Assembly (NCBI GenBank): GCA_905221605.1
Contig: CAJNDS010002622.1
Location: 82,501-146,500, forward strand
From: Symbiodinium natans
Lineage: Eukaryota > Sar > Dinophyceae > Suessiales > Symbiodiniaceae
DNA: 64,000 nt
Direction: 5' to 3'
Shown: positions 21,357 through 30,116 of the stretch, piece after piece
Layout of the letters: each line of letters begins with the position of its first letter
Numbering within the stretch: the first letter of the stretch is position 1
Notes under the pieces: model-generated
Told to the model about the DNA's origin: nothing
Databases searched by the model: none
Seen by the model: the letters and a program-made list of their open reading frames with translations, nothing else
Translations under genes and position numbers: made by a program

Positions 21357-21427
21357 AACCCTAAACCCTAAACCCTGAACACCCTAAACCCTAAACCCTA
21401 AACCCTAAATCCTAAACCCTAAACCCC
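21357..21427 (-). repeat. Telomere-like tract, C-strand
   Basis: About ten CCCTAAA units with CCCTGAA variants; left bracket of the 21428-21536 island. Confidence 0.92.
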
Positions 21428-21446
21428 TGCTGGGAGGATTGTGCAG

Positions 21447-21503
21447 TCCGCTTTCGCACGCAGTATTCCCGAAGAGCGTTGTGAGGGAGCCCGAGGAGCC
21501 AGG
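21447..21503 (+). CDS. Candidate exon in a telomere-bracketed island
   Basis: Acceptor GGATTGTGCAG and GC donor (GCCAGG|GCTTGG) delimit 57 bp (19 codons, phase 0) reading SAFARSIPEERCEGARGAR. Confidence 0.38.
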
Positions 21504-21535
21504 GCTTGGGGGGGGGGGGTGTAGGGTTCATAGGG

Positions 21536-21780
21536 TGTAGGGTTTAGGGTTTAGGGTTTAGGGTTTGGGGTTTGGGGTTTAGGGTTTAGGGTTCATAGGG
21601 TGTAGGGTTCATGGGGTGTAGGGTTCATGGGGTTTCGGGTTCATAGGGTGTAGGGTTCATAGGGTTTCGGGTTCATAGGGTTTAGGGTTCATAGGGTGTA
21701 GGGTTCATAGGGTTTAGGGTTCATAGGGTTTAGGGTTCATAGGGTGTAGGGTTCATAGGGTTTAGGGTTTAGTGTTCAGG
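21536..21780 (+). repeat. Telomere-like array with GGGTTCATA variant
   Basis: Begins as TTTAGGG and turns into a higher-order alternation of GGGTTCATA and GGGTGTA or GGGTTTA units, about 12 copies of GTTCATAGGG. A local amplification of a mutated telomere word. Confidence 0.9.
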
Positions 21781-22159
21781 GTTCAAGGTTCAGCCATGAA
21801 GCCGGCTTCAGGCGCTTGGGGATTCAGAGTGTTCGCGTTGTGCGCCCATTCCGTCCATGATTGGACCACACCACCCACTTTCTCATGATACTGCGTTCGA
21901 GACATCTGGGGAGTGTTTTGGTCTTAGGGGGGAGGCGGGGGGCGGCGGGTACAGGTGGAGGGACCTCTCGAATTCTTTGCATGTTGGGCCTTTTTCGATC
22001 ATACTACATTTTAACGCCAGAAAGGATATACTTCCACAGAAAATTGAAAAAACTCGAACCATCCTCATCCAAACTGGCACGACCCTGTGTTTCTTGTTGT
22101 CAAGCATAAGGCACCTCTCATTTCCAACCTAAACCCTCCCTGGGAGCCTGGGATAACCC

Positions 22160-22208
22160 TAACCCCCTAAACCCTAAACCCTAAACCCTGAATCCTAAAC
22201 CCTAAACC
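22160..22208 (-). repeat. Telomere-like tract, C-strand
   Basis: Six to seven CCCTAAA-type units; left bracket of the 22209-22332 island. Confidence 0.92.
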
Positions 22209-22218
22209 CGGATGTCAG

Positions 22219-22308
22219 GAGACCGAGGCACATCGCAGAGCACCATGCCTCCTAGGCAACGAGCCACTTTGTGCCGATTTCGGCGTGGCGGACTCAGGGG
22301 AACCCTAG
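22219..22308 (+). CDS. Candidate exon with DFG-like motif
   Basis: After GATGTCAG the frame reads ETEAHRRAPCLLGNEPLCAD then FGVADSGEP before TAG. The CADFGVAD segment resembles the DFG activation-segment start of protein kinases, but no other kinase motif (HRD, APE) is seen nearby, so this may be chance. Confidence 0.33.
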   Translation, partial: ETEAHRRAPCLLGNEPLCADFGVADSGEP

Positions 22309-22332
22309 ACCCTGAACCCTAAACAAAGCCAA

Positions 22333-22400
22333 GGTTTAGGGTTTAGGGTTTAGGGTTTAGGGTTTAGGGTTTAGGGTTTAGGGTTTAGGGTTTCGTAGGG
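22333..22400 (+). repeat. Telomere-like tract, G-strand
   Basis: Nine TTTAGGG units; right bracket of the preceding island. Confidence 0.95.
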
Positions 22401-23156
22401 TTTATGAATGTTGCTAGGGGCTGGGGGTTTGGGGAAATAGACTCACTTTCAGCACCGTGACCGGCCGTACTCGACGCACAACTGTCACAGTTCATTCAAA
22501 ACCCCGAACACACACAGAATCGCTGTGATTCCATCGTGTAAAAAAGGCTTCGCAGTGTATGAAGAAAATCAGAATGCTTCGCTGATGCAAAACAACAGCT
22601 CAGCGGCGAACGGAGTACTGTTGCAGATAAACTTGCTTCATCAATGTAAGATGCTGCCTTGCACTTGTGGCAAGGTATCGATGGGCTGTCAACAAAGTTT
22701 GTAGCAGGAAGACGATCGCACACCTGTTGCAAGTTGTTGCTGTTGCACCACACTCAGCCGTTGTTATGCAGCCTTTGCAACCATGACATGATGCGAGCAT
22801 GACACATACAACAGAAGTGCAGGAAACTTGAGCAGGAGCTATCGGCGGCATTGCGACGCATGACAAAGCTAGGTATGCCGTGGGTGAGCGTAGAGTAAAG
22901 GTTTGACACATGCAACCATTCGCCTTGGTTGATAGGCCCCAGTCCTCGCAAAGCCTACCGCTACTGCTAATCGAGTGGGTTGCTGGGTCGAAGGAGTTGG
23001 AAGTGAGGGGCAGGAGGAGCGAGCTGATGGGATCAGGATATGGTTGAGATGATGCAGGAGCCCAAAAAGGGGACCCTGGTTGGGAAAACGGCCCATATGG
23101 AGAAGGGAATGAGTGTCCTAAGCCAACCCTGAATGAACCCTGGGCATAGACCTTTT
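22401..23156. other. Non-coding unique stretch
   Basis: No supported exon. Minus-strand frames here are Cys-rich but lack codon bias and splice signals. Confidence 0.4.
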
Positions 23157-23287
23157 AGGGTTTAGGGCTTAGGGTTTTTTGGGTTTTCGGGTTTCGGGTT
23201 TAGGGTTTGGCTTTTCGGGTTTAGGGTTTAGGGTTTAGGGGTTAGGGGTTTAGGGTTTAGGGTTTAGGGCGGGTTTAGGGTGTAGGG
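23157..23287 (+). repeat. Telomere-like tract, G-strand, degenerate
   Basis: TTTAGGG with GCTTAGGG, TTTCGGG and GGGCGGG variants. Confidence 0.9.
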
Positions 23288-23292
23288 GTGAG

Positions 23293-23400
23293 GTGAAAGT
23301 GACCATCAAGAACACCTTCATCGATGTTAGCTCGGATGACGAGACCGATGACATCTACATGGACAAGATCAAGAGCGAACCGGCCCCCTCGGCTACTAAG
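23293..23400 (+). CDS. Candidate exon with KNTFIDV motif
   Basis: Reads VKVTIKNTFIDVSSDDETDD then IYMDKIKSEPAPSATK. A V-K-N-T-F-hydrophobic-D motif near the N-terminus followed by an acidic stretch is, from my memory, common in dinoflagellate CCCH and RNA-binding proteins. It lies on the same strand upstream of the CCCH finger exons at 26.2-27.0 kb, so it may belong to the same gene. Boundaries uncertain: a telomere-like tract abuts on the left. Confidence 0.45.
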
Positions 23401-23415
23401 CCCTCACCCTCCACC

Positions 23416-23451
23416 CCCCCCCCCCCCCCCCCAAAAAAAAAAAAAAAAAAA
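23416..23451. repeat. Homopolymer pair, C run then A run
   Basis: About 17 C followed by about 19 A. Confidence 0.9.
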
Positions 23452-23455
23452 CACC

Positions 23456-23492
23456 TTAAACCCTTAGCCCTAAACCCTAAACCCTAAACCCT
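23456..23492 (-). repeat. Telomere-like tract, C-strand
   Basis: Five CCCTAAA-type units; left bracket of the 23493-23597 island. The island contains a weak acceptor (TTGAAGACAG) followed by PWECQQFRAK and a stop formed at the next tract. Confidence 0.85.
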
Positions 23493-23597
23493 AAATCTTA
23501 ATCCTTCTTCTTGTGGTTCATGTGGTGGGTATCTACTTTTGGAGTTTTGCTTGGGGTTTTGAAGACAGCCCTGGGAGTGCCAGCAGTTCCGGGCCAA

Positions 23598-23666
23598 ATA
23601 GGGTTTAGGGTTTAGGGTTTAGGGTTTAGGGTTTAGGGTTTAGGGTTTAGGGTTTAGGGTTTAGGG
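23598..23666 (+). repeat. Telomere-like tract, G-strand
   Basis: About ten perfect TTTAGGG units. Confidence 0.95.
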
Positions 23667-23898
23667 GAGTGCGAGAGTCGAAGCCTTAAACCCTCATCCC
23701 TGGCGGCCCTGCGCTCTCTTAGCTCCTGAAGGGGGACTGCGGACTTCTCATGTTGCAGCAACATGATCATGGTCTTCTTGTGGGGAGGGCCCTAAACCCC
23801 TAAAACCCTTTTCCCCCCCAACCCCCCCAAAAAGCCCTCAACTCCTACCCTTGGTGACTTGGGTGAGGGCTGAATCATCCGGGGTTTCCGAAACTTGG

Positions 23899-23990
23899 GG
23901 TACCTTCTTGGGGTCCTTACGAGAAGGGGATCCTACTATTTGGGGGGCTCTAATGGGGTCCCTTATTTTCGGACATCCCCATATCCTTCT
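23899..23990 (+). repeat. Family-3 dispersed repeat, copy 2
   Basis: GGGGTACCTTCTTGGGGTCC ... GGGGATCCTACTATTTGGGG ... CTTATTTTCGG. Closest relative is the copy at 35030. Confidence 0.6.
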
Positions 23991-24371
23991 TTATCTAAGG
24001 CATGAGGTGGGTGAGCGTCCACGACCCATGTGGTCTCTTAAACCGTTAGCCCTTCACACAGCAGCCCACGGGCCCACGGGCGTATTTATCTGCATGCGCC
24101 AGGACACCTCCCTATAACCTGTTAAAGCCCTCAACCCTAAAGCCTTTTAAGCCCTAAACCGCCCAATCGAAGCTCCGAACCTCGAGCGGAGGCACACCCG
24201 ACGCCTCTCTCCCCCGAGGGCGAGGTCCCGAAGCGAGTGCCTGGGTTCTTTTGGGGCGGTGGCTGATTGAGCCCCCCTTAAGGCCCCAAAAAGCCCGCAA
24301 ACCCCGCAAGCCTTAACCCTGAAGCCCTTCCTCCCTGGACTCCTATACCCTAGACCCCGAAATCCTCCCAG

Positions 24372-24440
24372 GTGTGGCAGCCCTCCTCCGACCTCTCGAC
24401 TCAGGAGGCAGCACGCCCTTTCTGGGAGGGGGCATGGAAG
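24372..24440 (+). CDS. Candidate internal exon, 23 codons
   Basis: Acceptor AAATCCTCCCAG and donor TGGAAG|GTTGGG enclose exactly 69 bp (phase 0) reading VWQPSSDLSTQEAARPFWEG. Good splice signals and GC3-rich codons. Confidence 0.5.
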
Positions 24441-24479
24441 GTTGGGGTTCGGATGTTCAAAGGAAAGGGGGACGTCATT

Positions 24480-24506
24480 ACACCCTAAACCCTAAACCCT
24501 AAACTC
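24480..24506 (-). repeat. Short telomere-like tract, C-strand
   Basis: Three to four CCCTAAA units; left bracket of a 131-bp island that holds a weak frame reading GPHMFLGPRERLGFRRTRAP. Confidence 0.85.
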
Positions 24507-24637
24507 TGAGCTACAGGGTCCACATATGTTTTTGGGTCCACGCGAACGGTTGGGCTTTCGTAGAACGCGAGCCCCTGCTAGGAAGTCCACACCGGGTTGA
24601 ATCCTTTTGCCTTGCTGTCTCCGCAAGTGTGCCATAA

Positions 24638-24660
24638 GGGTTTAGGGTTTAGGGTTTAAA
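24638..24660 (+). repeat. Short telomere-like tract, G-strand
   Basis: Three TTTAGGG units; right bracket of the preceding island. Confidence 0.85.
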
Positions 24661-24686
24661 CCTTGAACTCCGTTCAGGGTTACATG

Positions 24687-24791
24687 TTGGGATCTTCCCC
24701 CCTAGATACTGACAGCCCTTAATCGGGATACTACTAGGAAATACTATCACCCCTGTTACATGGACTGTTAGTATGGGGGGGAAGATCCCAA
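24687..24791. mobile_element. Family-1 MITE-like element, copy 2 (best preserved)
   Basis: Perfect 16-bp terminal inverted repeats TTGGGATCTTCCCCCC and its reverse complement. Inner arms CAGCCCTTAATCGGGAT and GGACTGTTAGTAT extend the similarity to the other copies. 105 bp, no coding capacity. Confidence 0.8.
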
Positions 24792-24982
24792 GTTGCGGGC
24801 CTCAGAAGTCACAGCGCTGCGCCGAGAGCAGACTTAGTTGTTGAGAATCCTCCCAAGCAAGCTCGCAAACCTGCTGCCATGTGAAAAGAAGGTGGTTCGA
24901 TTGAGGTTAGTGGTTCTTGCAACACAACGGTACCTTGGACCAGCCAAGCACAAGCCGCTGAAAGATCGCGTTTGAACATCAG

Positions 24983-25100
24983 CAGCAAGTGGCTCCATCT
25001 GAAGGAAGTGGAGGAGGAGCACGTGAACTCCGAGGACTCTGCCCACTCGGGCAAAGATGTGCCAAAGGCCACATCGTCCCACGTGGCCGCATGCCTGCAG
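24983..25100 (+). CDS. Candidate exon with CCCH-like Cys/His cluster
   Basis: Acceptor TTTGAACATCAG followed by QQVAPSEGSGGARELRGLCP then LGQRCAKGHIVPRGRMPA. The C-x5-C-x3-H spacing is like part of a CCCH finger. Lies on the same strand between the KNTFIDV exon and the clear CCCH exons. The 3' boundary is unclear (possible GC donor at 25093). Confidence 0.45.
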
Positions 25101-25114
25101 TGTGACATGAGTCT

Positions 25115-25210
25115 CTATCCCCCTTGGGAATTATTTTTTATTTTGGTTTATTGAAAACTCAAGAGGATATTGAAAGTATTGTTTTTATGAAGGTTCTAAG
25201 GGGAGTATTG
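25115..25210 (+). mobile_element. Family-2 TIR element, copy 2
   Basis: CTATCCCCCTTGGGAATTAT at the left and AAGGTTCTAAGGGGAGTATT at the right. Shares AACTCAAGAGGATATT with copy 3 at 44826. Flanked by GAGT and GAGA, suggesting a 3-bp duplication. Lies just downstream of a candidate exon. Confidence 0.65.
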
Positions 25211-25884
25211 GAGAAACATGTGGACATGGGAAACCTCCAGAGCCTAGTATGCGCAATATGAGAGCATTGATGTTTTGATGTGTTCCTTGATGGCTCATTC
25301 GGGCTGCGCTTCGATTTCCTCTTGAATGCAATCGTTCCCACTGCGCAGAAGCGAAACCAAAAGGTTAGTTGATTCATACTCTCTCTCAAGCCTTCGCAGG
25401 TGTTGGACAGTTGGGCTCACCTACTCTGACAAAAACTACTCGACCCTATACCGTAACCACCTTAATCTCTCATGCCCGTACGCAAGGGCAGACCTGCACC
25501 CAGGCCCCGAAACTACAGAGAGCTCTCGTAGTATGGCAGGTACTTCCTGCGCAGCATTTCCTGTTTTGGGGCTCAGGTTTGCTTCGTTTATAGTTGGAAT
25601 CTTGACCACTAAGGGATCAGCTGGGCTGTGGTCAGGGCAGTTCTCGAAGTTGTTTTCGCCTTTGGGCACCCGTGCCCGAAACATATGGCTCCGTGCATAG
25701 GGGATTAGAATTCCGAGATCTGGCCGTATCTTCAAGCACAATACAGGTTCTGGGGTAAATAGGACCCTACACCCTGAACCAAAAAAAGCCGCGCGGACTT
25801 GGAGGGTTTGGGGCCAGGCTGCCAGGCTGAGGTCTTTCCAGGGGCTCAACACAGGGGCCCAAACCACCACATAAACATACTAAG

Positions 25885-25960
25885 GATCCTACTATTGGGG
25901 TATCGGGGCCCCTGTAAGGGGGATTCCGAAAAACCTTGTTTGTAGGATCCCTAGGTTTTT
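25885..25960 (+). repeat. Family-3 dispersed repeat, partial copy
   Basis: Retains GGATCCTACTATTGGGG and a GGGGGATTCCG end. Confidence 0.35.
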
Positions 25961-26112
25961 TTTGGGGGCCCCTACAACAGGCTGGAGGGTGCGCTGGTGG
26001 ACGATTCTTCCTATCTGTTCTTGACTGATTTCTTGCTCATGTGCTTATACTTCGTTTTCTCTTTTGTTTGTCACCTTTGAGCCCAAGAATCTGCTCCCCA
26101 AAGCCCAAAACA

Positions 26113-26166
26113 GGCTAAACCCTAGAAACCCTAAACCCTAAACCCTAAACCCTAAACCCTAAACCC
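26113..26166 (-). repeat. Telomere-like tract, C-strand
   Basis: Seven CCCTAAA units; left bracket of the 26167-26284 island holding a CCCH exon. Confidence 0.95.
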
Positions 26167-26180
26167 AAGCTCTCAACTCA

Positions 26181-26281
26181 GATCATCGCACCCCTCGGTG
26201 AGCGTCGTCCAGAGCAGTCCGTTGGGTCTGCGTTGCACGGCTCGGCACAATGCAAGCCGTGCTCCTGGTTCTGGCTCCCTG
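26181..26281 (+). CDS. CCCH zinc-finger protein, exon with first half of finger
   Basis: Reads LGERRPEQSVGSALHGSAQC then KPCSWFWLP and ends with G before a GC donor (CCTG|GCTTAG). Splicing to 26910 gives CSWFWLPGCFNSADCAHCH, a C-x7-C-x5-C-x3-H finger. From memory, 'HG..C.PC.WFW.P.GC.NG..C..CH.C..GE.K' is a recurrent arrangement in dinoflagellate predicted proteins; CCCH fingers usually bind RNA. The exon sits in a 118-bp island between inverted telomere-like tracts. The 5' boundary is uncertain (AG at 26169 or 26180). Confidence 0.65.
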
Positions 26282-26284
26282 GCT

Positions 26285-26487
26285 TAGGTTTAGGGTTTAG
26301 GGTTTGGGGTTTCGGGTTTGGGGTTTGGGGTTGCTCCTTGTTGTGGCTCCCTGGCTTGGGAGGTTTGGGGGGAGTTTGGGGGGTGCAGGTATCTGGATGG
26401 GGTTTGGGGGTTAGGGTTCAGGGTTCAGGGGGTTTGGGGTTTAGGGGGTTTAGGGTTTAAGGTGGTTTAGGGTTTAGGGTTTAGGTT
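26285..26487 (+). repeat. Telomere-like tracts inside an intron, G-strand
   Basis: TTTAGGG words at 26285-26312 and degenerate GGGTTTGGGG/GGGTTCAGGG DNA at 26400-26487. Both lie in the inferred 26282-26909 intron of the CCCH gene. Confidence 0.85.
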
Positions 26488-26909
26488 TTGTTCCACTGTT
26501 TGCAGGTGTGTGGCAGTTTCGGGGGCTTCTGTGCGAGGGATGTAAGGAGATGTGAGGTTTGAGGGTTTGTTTCTTGGGAGTTTGGGTTTGGGGGGGTTTC
26601 AAGGTTTCAGGGTGGGTTTGGGGTTTTGAATCCTGAATCCTGAGCCGTAAACCCGAAACCCGAATCGCATACCCTGAGCCCCTTCTTTGGTGAGGCTTCC
26701 CCCTGAGGCGCAAGAGCTCAAGGCCAGGGACCTGAAGCCCGAAAGGGCAGCAAGACAAGTTCCGAGTCCACAGCATCACTTGAAATGCTTCCGTGCCTCT
26801 GGCGACTAGGGACTTAGGGTACCTTGTATCCCCCTATGAAACCCTTCAAGGACTCGATTCGAAAGGGGCCACTAAAATGGTGCCAGACCGCAGCCGAGGC
26901 GCCCGCAAG

Positions 26910-27007
26910 GCTGTTTTAACTCCGCCGACTGCGCCCACTGCCACATGTGTCTGCCTGGTGAGCTCAAGAGGCTGCGCTTCCGCATGCGACGGGGGTTGTT
27001 GCCGTGA
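26910..27007 (+). CDS. CCCH zinc-finger protein, exon with second half of finger
   Basis: Acceptor GCCCGCAAG|G; the frame is restored when joined to 26281. Reads GCFNSADCAHCHMCLPGELK then RLRFRMRRG. It completes the C-x7-C-x5-C-x3-H finger and is followed by the basic tail typical of this finger type. TGA at 27005-27007 would end the frame, but a GT donor inside CGGGG|GTTG is possible, so the gene may continue. Confidence 0.65.
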
Positions 27008-27289
27008 GGGTCTTCTCTAATTTTGGGTCACCCTTTTTGCAGAGGCTGGTTCGGAACCCCCAAGCCCGAAACCCTTAACAGGAAGTGCCAAAGATACCCC
27101 AAGACCCTAACCCCAGACCTTAAGTCCCAAAAATCAAACAAAGACATCCTAGGCGGCTTGGTGCTGCTGGTAGTGTCTACCGACTGAAGCGCTGCAAGCG
27201 TGGGAACATCCTAACTTAATCACACCCATCCAAACCCTCCCTAAACCCTTAAGCCCGAACTTGCTACCCTGCAGTGTGGCCAGCCTGCT

Positions 27290-27380
27290 AGGGTTTAGGG
27301 TTTAGGGTTTAGGGTTTAGGGTTTAGGGTTTAGGGTTTAGGGTTTAGGGTTTAGGGTTTAGGGTTTAGGGTTAGGGTTTG
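27290..27380 (+). repeat. Telomere-like tract, G-strand
   Basis: About 12 TTTAGGG units, one of the longest perfect runs in the window. Confidence 0.97.
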
Positions 27381-27790
27381 GGGTTCAGCATCTCACGTCC
27401 AAGCATTTCACTAGCAGAGCTCCTTACTCCGGTATCGAATATCGACCCACCCATCCATTGGATCCCATAACATTATGACAATATTTTACTTTATGTTTTA
27501 ATGTTTTAACCTTAAAACTTTAGGTTCAGTAGGCTGCCGCGCAGAGTAGGTCCTAAACCCTAAAGCCCGCCTAGAAATGTTCCTAAACCTAAAGCCAGCC
27601 CAGAGTAGGCCTTAAACCCTAAAACCAGGCCAGAATAGGCGCTAAACCCGAAAACTCGCCTAGACTAAGCCCTAAACCCTAAAACCAGCACAGAGCAGGA
27701 AAACCAGCCCAGAGTAGGTCCTAAACCCCTGAACCCGAAAGCCAGCCCAGTGGAAACCTTAACAGCCAGTCCAGATTCATCATCCTCCTC
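27381..27790. other. Non-coding stretch with dispersed CCCTAAA words
   Basis: AT-rich patch near 27470-27525, then a loose repeat of 'cctaaaccctaaagccagcccagagtagg' at 27545-27760 (about 35-40 bp, five to six copies). Confidence 0.5.
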
Positions 27791-27799
27791 CGGAGAAGT

Positions 27800-28215
27800 G
27801 CATGAGATTTTGGTGGAAAACCGGGAAGTTTTTGTGGAAAACCGGGAAGTTTTGGTGGAACACCGGGAAGTTTTGGTGGACAACCAGGAACTTTTGGTGG
27901 AAAACCGGGAAGTTTCGGTTTTCCACCAAAACTTCGCGGTTTTCCACCAAAGTTCCCGGTTTTCCACCAAAACTTCGCGGTATTCCACCGGGAATTTTTG
28001 GTGGAAAACCGGGAACTTTGGTGGAAAACCGCGAAGTTTTGGTGGAAAGCCGCGAGGTTTTGGTGCAAACCCGCGAAATTTCGGTGCCATTTTCTGGTTG
28101 GTGCTTGTCCGCGAGTTGTTGGTGCTTGTCCACGAAATGTGGGTGCTCGTCCGGGAATTGTCGGTGGTTTGCCGTGAATTATTGCTTGTCCGCAAAATTT
28201 TGGTGGAAAACCGGG
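27800..28215. repeat. 21-bp minisatellite with an inverted middle block
   Basis: Units of about 21 bp (TTTGGTGGAAAACCGGGAAG) run on + from 27806 to 27915. The orientation then flips at about 27916-27990 (TTTTCCACCAAAACTTCGCG) and returns on + to about 28080, followed by decayed units. Since 21 is divisible by 3, frames of up to 198 codons stay open on both strands, with repeats such as ENREVLV and [11 protein letters not shown] cannot tell whether any is translated. Confidence 0.85.
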
Positions 28216-28339
28216 CCTTGCTAAAACCCCCAAATCCCACAAAGCCGCCATCCGAGGCTCAAGAAGGCCAAGCAGCAAGCGATGCGCGCTCGAGCACAGC
28301 GTTCTCAGCTCTTTTGTCAGAGTTGGGTAACATGTTACA

Positions 28340-28450
28340 TTTGTAAGGGTACTTTCACACTCAATAAGGAATAGGAATACAAGGGTACTTTAACCCAACA
28401 AGGAATAGGAATACAAGGCTACTATTAAAACCCAAGAAGGAATTCGGACT
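28340..28450 (+). repeat. 45-bp tandem repeat, ~2.5 copies
   Basis: AAGGAATAGGAATACAAGG plus GTACTTTAACCCAA recur at 28365, 28405 and (partly) 28435. Confidence 0.7.
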
Positions 28451-29330
28451 TTTTTTTTTAAAGTACGATCCCAACTCCACGAAAAGCCGAGGCTCGAGGA
28501 GGCCGAAGCTCCTCCCGTGGGTCCTGTGGACGGGCCCTAAGACCGGCCCCTGAAGCTCGCATCCTTGTAGCACAGGAGTTCTCAGGAGACCAAAAAGGGG
28601 GCCCCCCCCTATGGCCAGGTAGGCCCTTAGGATATGTTTTGCGTGTTCCCCCTTTATGGGTTTATGGGATCATCGCCAGGAATATGTTTCAGAGGGTTTG
28701 AAGGGCCATCCTCGTGTCGATTGAGCTGTTTACGTTACAACGATGACACACAGTTCGCATAGTCAGGGGGCCCCCCCCCCCCAGACCTGTGTGACCCTCC
28801 TTCACTTAAATTGTCCATGGCACAGACACCCTTTGGACATGTGTCGAGCTGCCATTTCGTAATGTCAGCCGTCCATCGCTGCTACCTCTCTCGTGTAGTT
28901 GAGGGTTTTCGGGTTTAGGGTTTAAGGTTTCTACGCAACCTTTGCCATTGAATCTGCGCAAGCGCGCGGCGTTGCTGCTACCACGAGAGAGCCCGGCAGC
29001 ACGTCTTTTCTGGTCATTTGTCCTTGCTGGCGAGGAGAACCAAGAAGCCACACAAGATTGTGTTTTTTTGGTTGTATGTTCTGCTTACTGCTTACTTTAT
29101 ATGTTCAGAATATACCGCTGCTGCCCTAACACATGTAGATCTGTCGCAAGGTCTTGAAATTTTTCTTCCCACCCGCGAGTTTTCCGCGCTCTTCCCACAA
29201 GCTGGTCGAGCCGTTAATGGCAGAAAGGTGTCTTTTAGAGCTGGGTTCTGCAAGCTTCGGCTAGGTCCTTTGAGACGAGGAGCTTCTCACGTTTTCTCGT
29301 GCTGATGAGGAGTCCTGCCGAGCCATTTAG
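28451..29330. other. Largely unique stretch, weak coding-like patches
   Basis: A frame at 28936-29060 (SFVLAGEENQEATQD) and another at 29186-29304 (AGRAVNGRKVSFRAGFCKLR, acceptor CACCCGCGAG) look slightly protein-like but lack convincing splice sites. The rest is non-coding. Confidence 0.3.
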
Positions 29331-29396
29331 GTTCAGGGTTTAGGGTTTAGGGTTTAGGGTTTAGGGTTTAGGGTTTAGGGTTTAGGGTTTAGGGTC
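29331..29396 (+). repeat. Telomere-like tract, G-strand
   Basis: Nine TTTAGGG units. Confidence 0.95.
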
Positions 29397-29593
29397 AGCC
29401 CCATGTCCTGCAACCTGTTCAACCCAGACTCCAGCAGGATTCTGATTCTCAACCGAAGGTCTTTGTCCTCAGGCAGGGAGCTATAGACTTTCTCCCGGAC
29501 TTTTGCCACTCACTGACCGCATCGGTTCCCCACTCAGTGTCAGCCCATCGACACCCGGGGTCGACCCTAAACCCCCCAAAACCCCGGGAATTC

Positions 29594-29637
29594 CTAAACC
29601 CTAAGCCCTAAACCCTCAACCCTAAACCCAAAACCTT
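29594..29637 (-). repeat. Telomere-like tract, C-strand
   Basis: Six CCCTAAA-type units; left bracket of a 116-bp island. Confidence 0.88.
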
Positions 29638-29650
29638 ATTTGAGCCCCAG

Positions 29651-29728
29651 ACGCGGCCCACGTGTTTCAAATGAAGTGGCCAATCAAATCTCATCTCCAA
29701 GTCGTTGCATCTTGGGCTTGCTGCCAGG
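29651..29728 (+). CDS. Candidate exon in a telomere-bracketed island
   Basis: Acceptor TGAGCCCCAG and GT donor (CAGG|GTCCCT) around AAHVFQMKWPIKSHLQVVAS and WACCQ. Codon bias is weaker than in the better exons. Confidence 0.32.
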
Positions 29729-29751
29729 GTCCCTCACGGGATCGGTATGTG

Positions 29752-29870
29752 GGTTTAGGGTTTAGGCTTAGGGTTTAGGGCGTGATGCTGGAACCGGGCT
29801 GCAGTGAACCGAGGCCGTAAAAGGGTTTAGGGTTTAGAACTTTAAGGGGGTTTAGGGTTTAGGGTTCCGG
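29752..29870 (+). repeat. Telomere-like tracts, G-strand
   Basis: TTTAGGG words at 29752-29782 and 29822-29870 with a unique 40-bp gap. Confidence 0.85.
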
Positions 29871-30038
29871 GTTTTACGGCTCAAGCCATCTCTGCTACGA
29901 GACCCGAACGGGCACTGCACGTCTTTAGATCTCCATCGCACGCAATGGATCTCCCAGAGTAAGCTTTCGTCATGTCCTGGTTACTCCTTGCGACTGGCAA
30001 AATGCAAGGTCCCTGCAAAGGTATGTCCTCTTCTGCAG

Positions 30039-30116
30039 GAGGCGCTGTATCAAAAGAACAGGGCCGACACACGGCAACGGCGAACTGCAGAGACACGGAC
30101 GAGGGAACTGCTGCGG
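30039..30116 (+). CDS. Candidate internal exon, basic helix
   Basis: Acceptor TCCTCTTCTGCAG and donor CTGCGG|GTCTTA enclose exactly 26 codons reading EALYQKNRADTRQRRTAETR then TRELLR, a highly charged helix. The frame is also open upstream (GTATGTCCTCTTCTGCAG is a multiple of three), so either reading is possible. Confidence 0.5.

Noticed and set aside
29870-29890. Possible relict of the dinoflagellate spliced leader (TTTTACGGCTCAAG)
   Set aside because: Only GGCTCAAG matches the remembered leader end; the upstream part does not, and no gene start follows.
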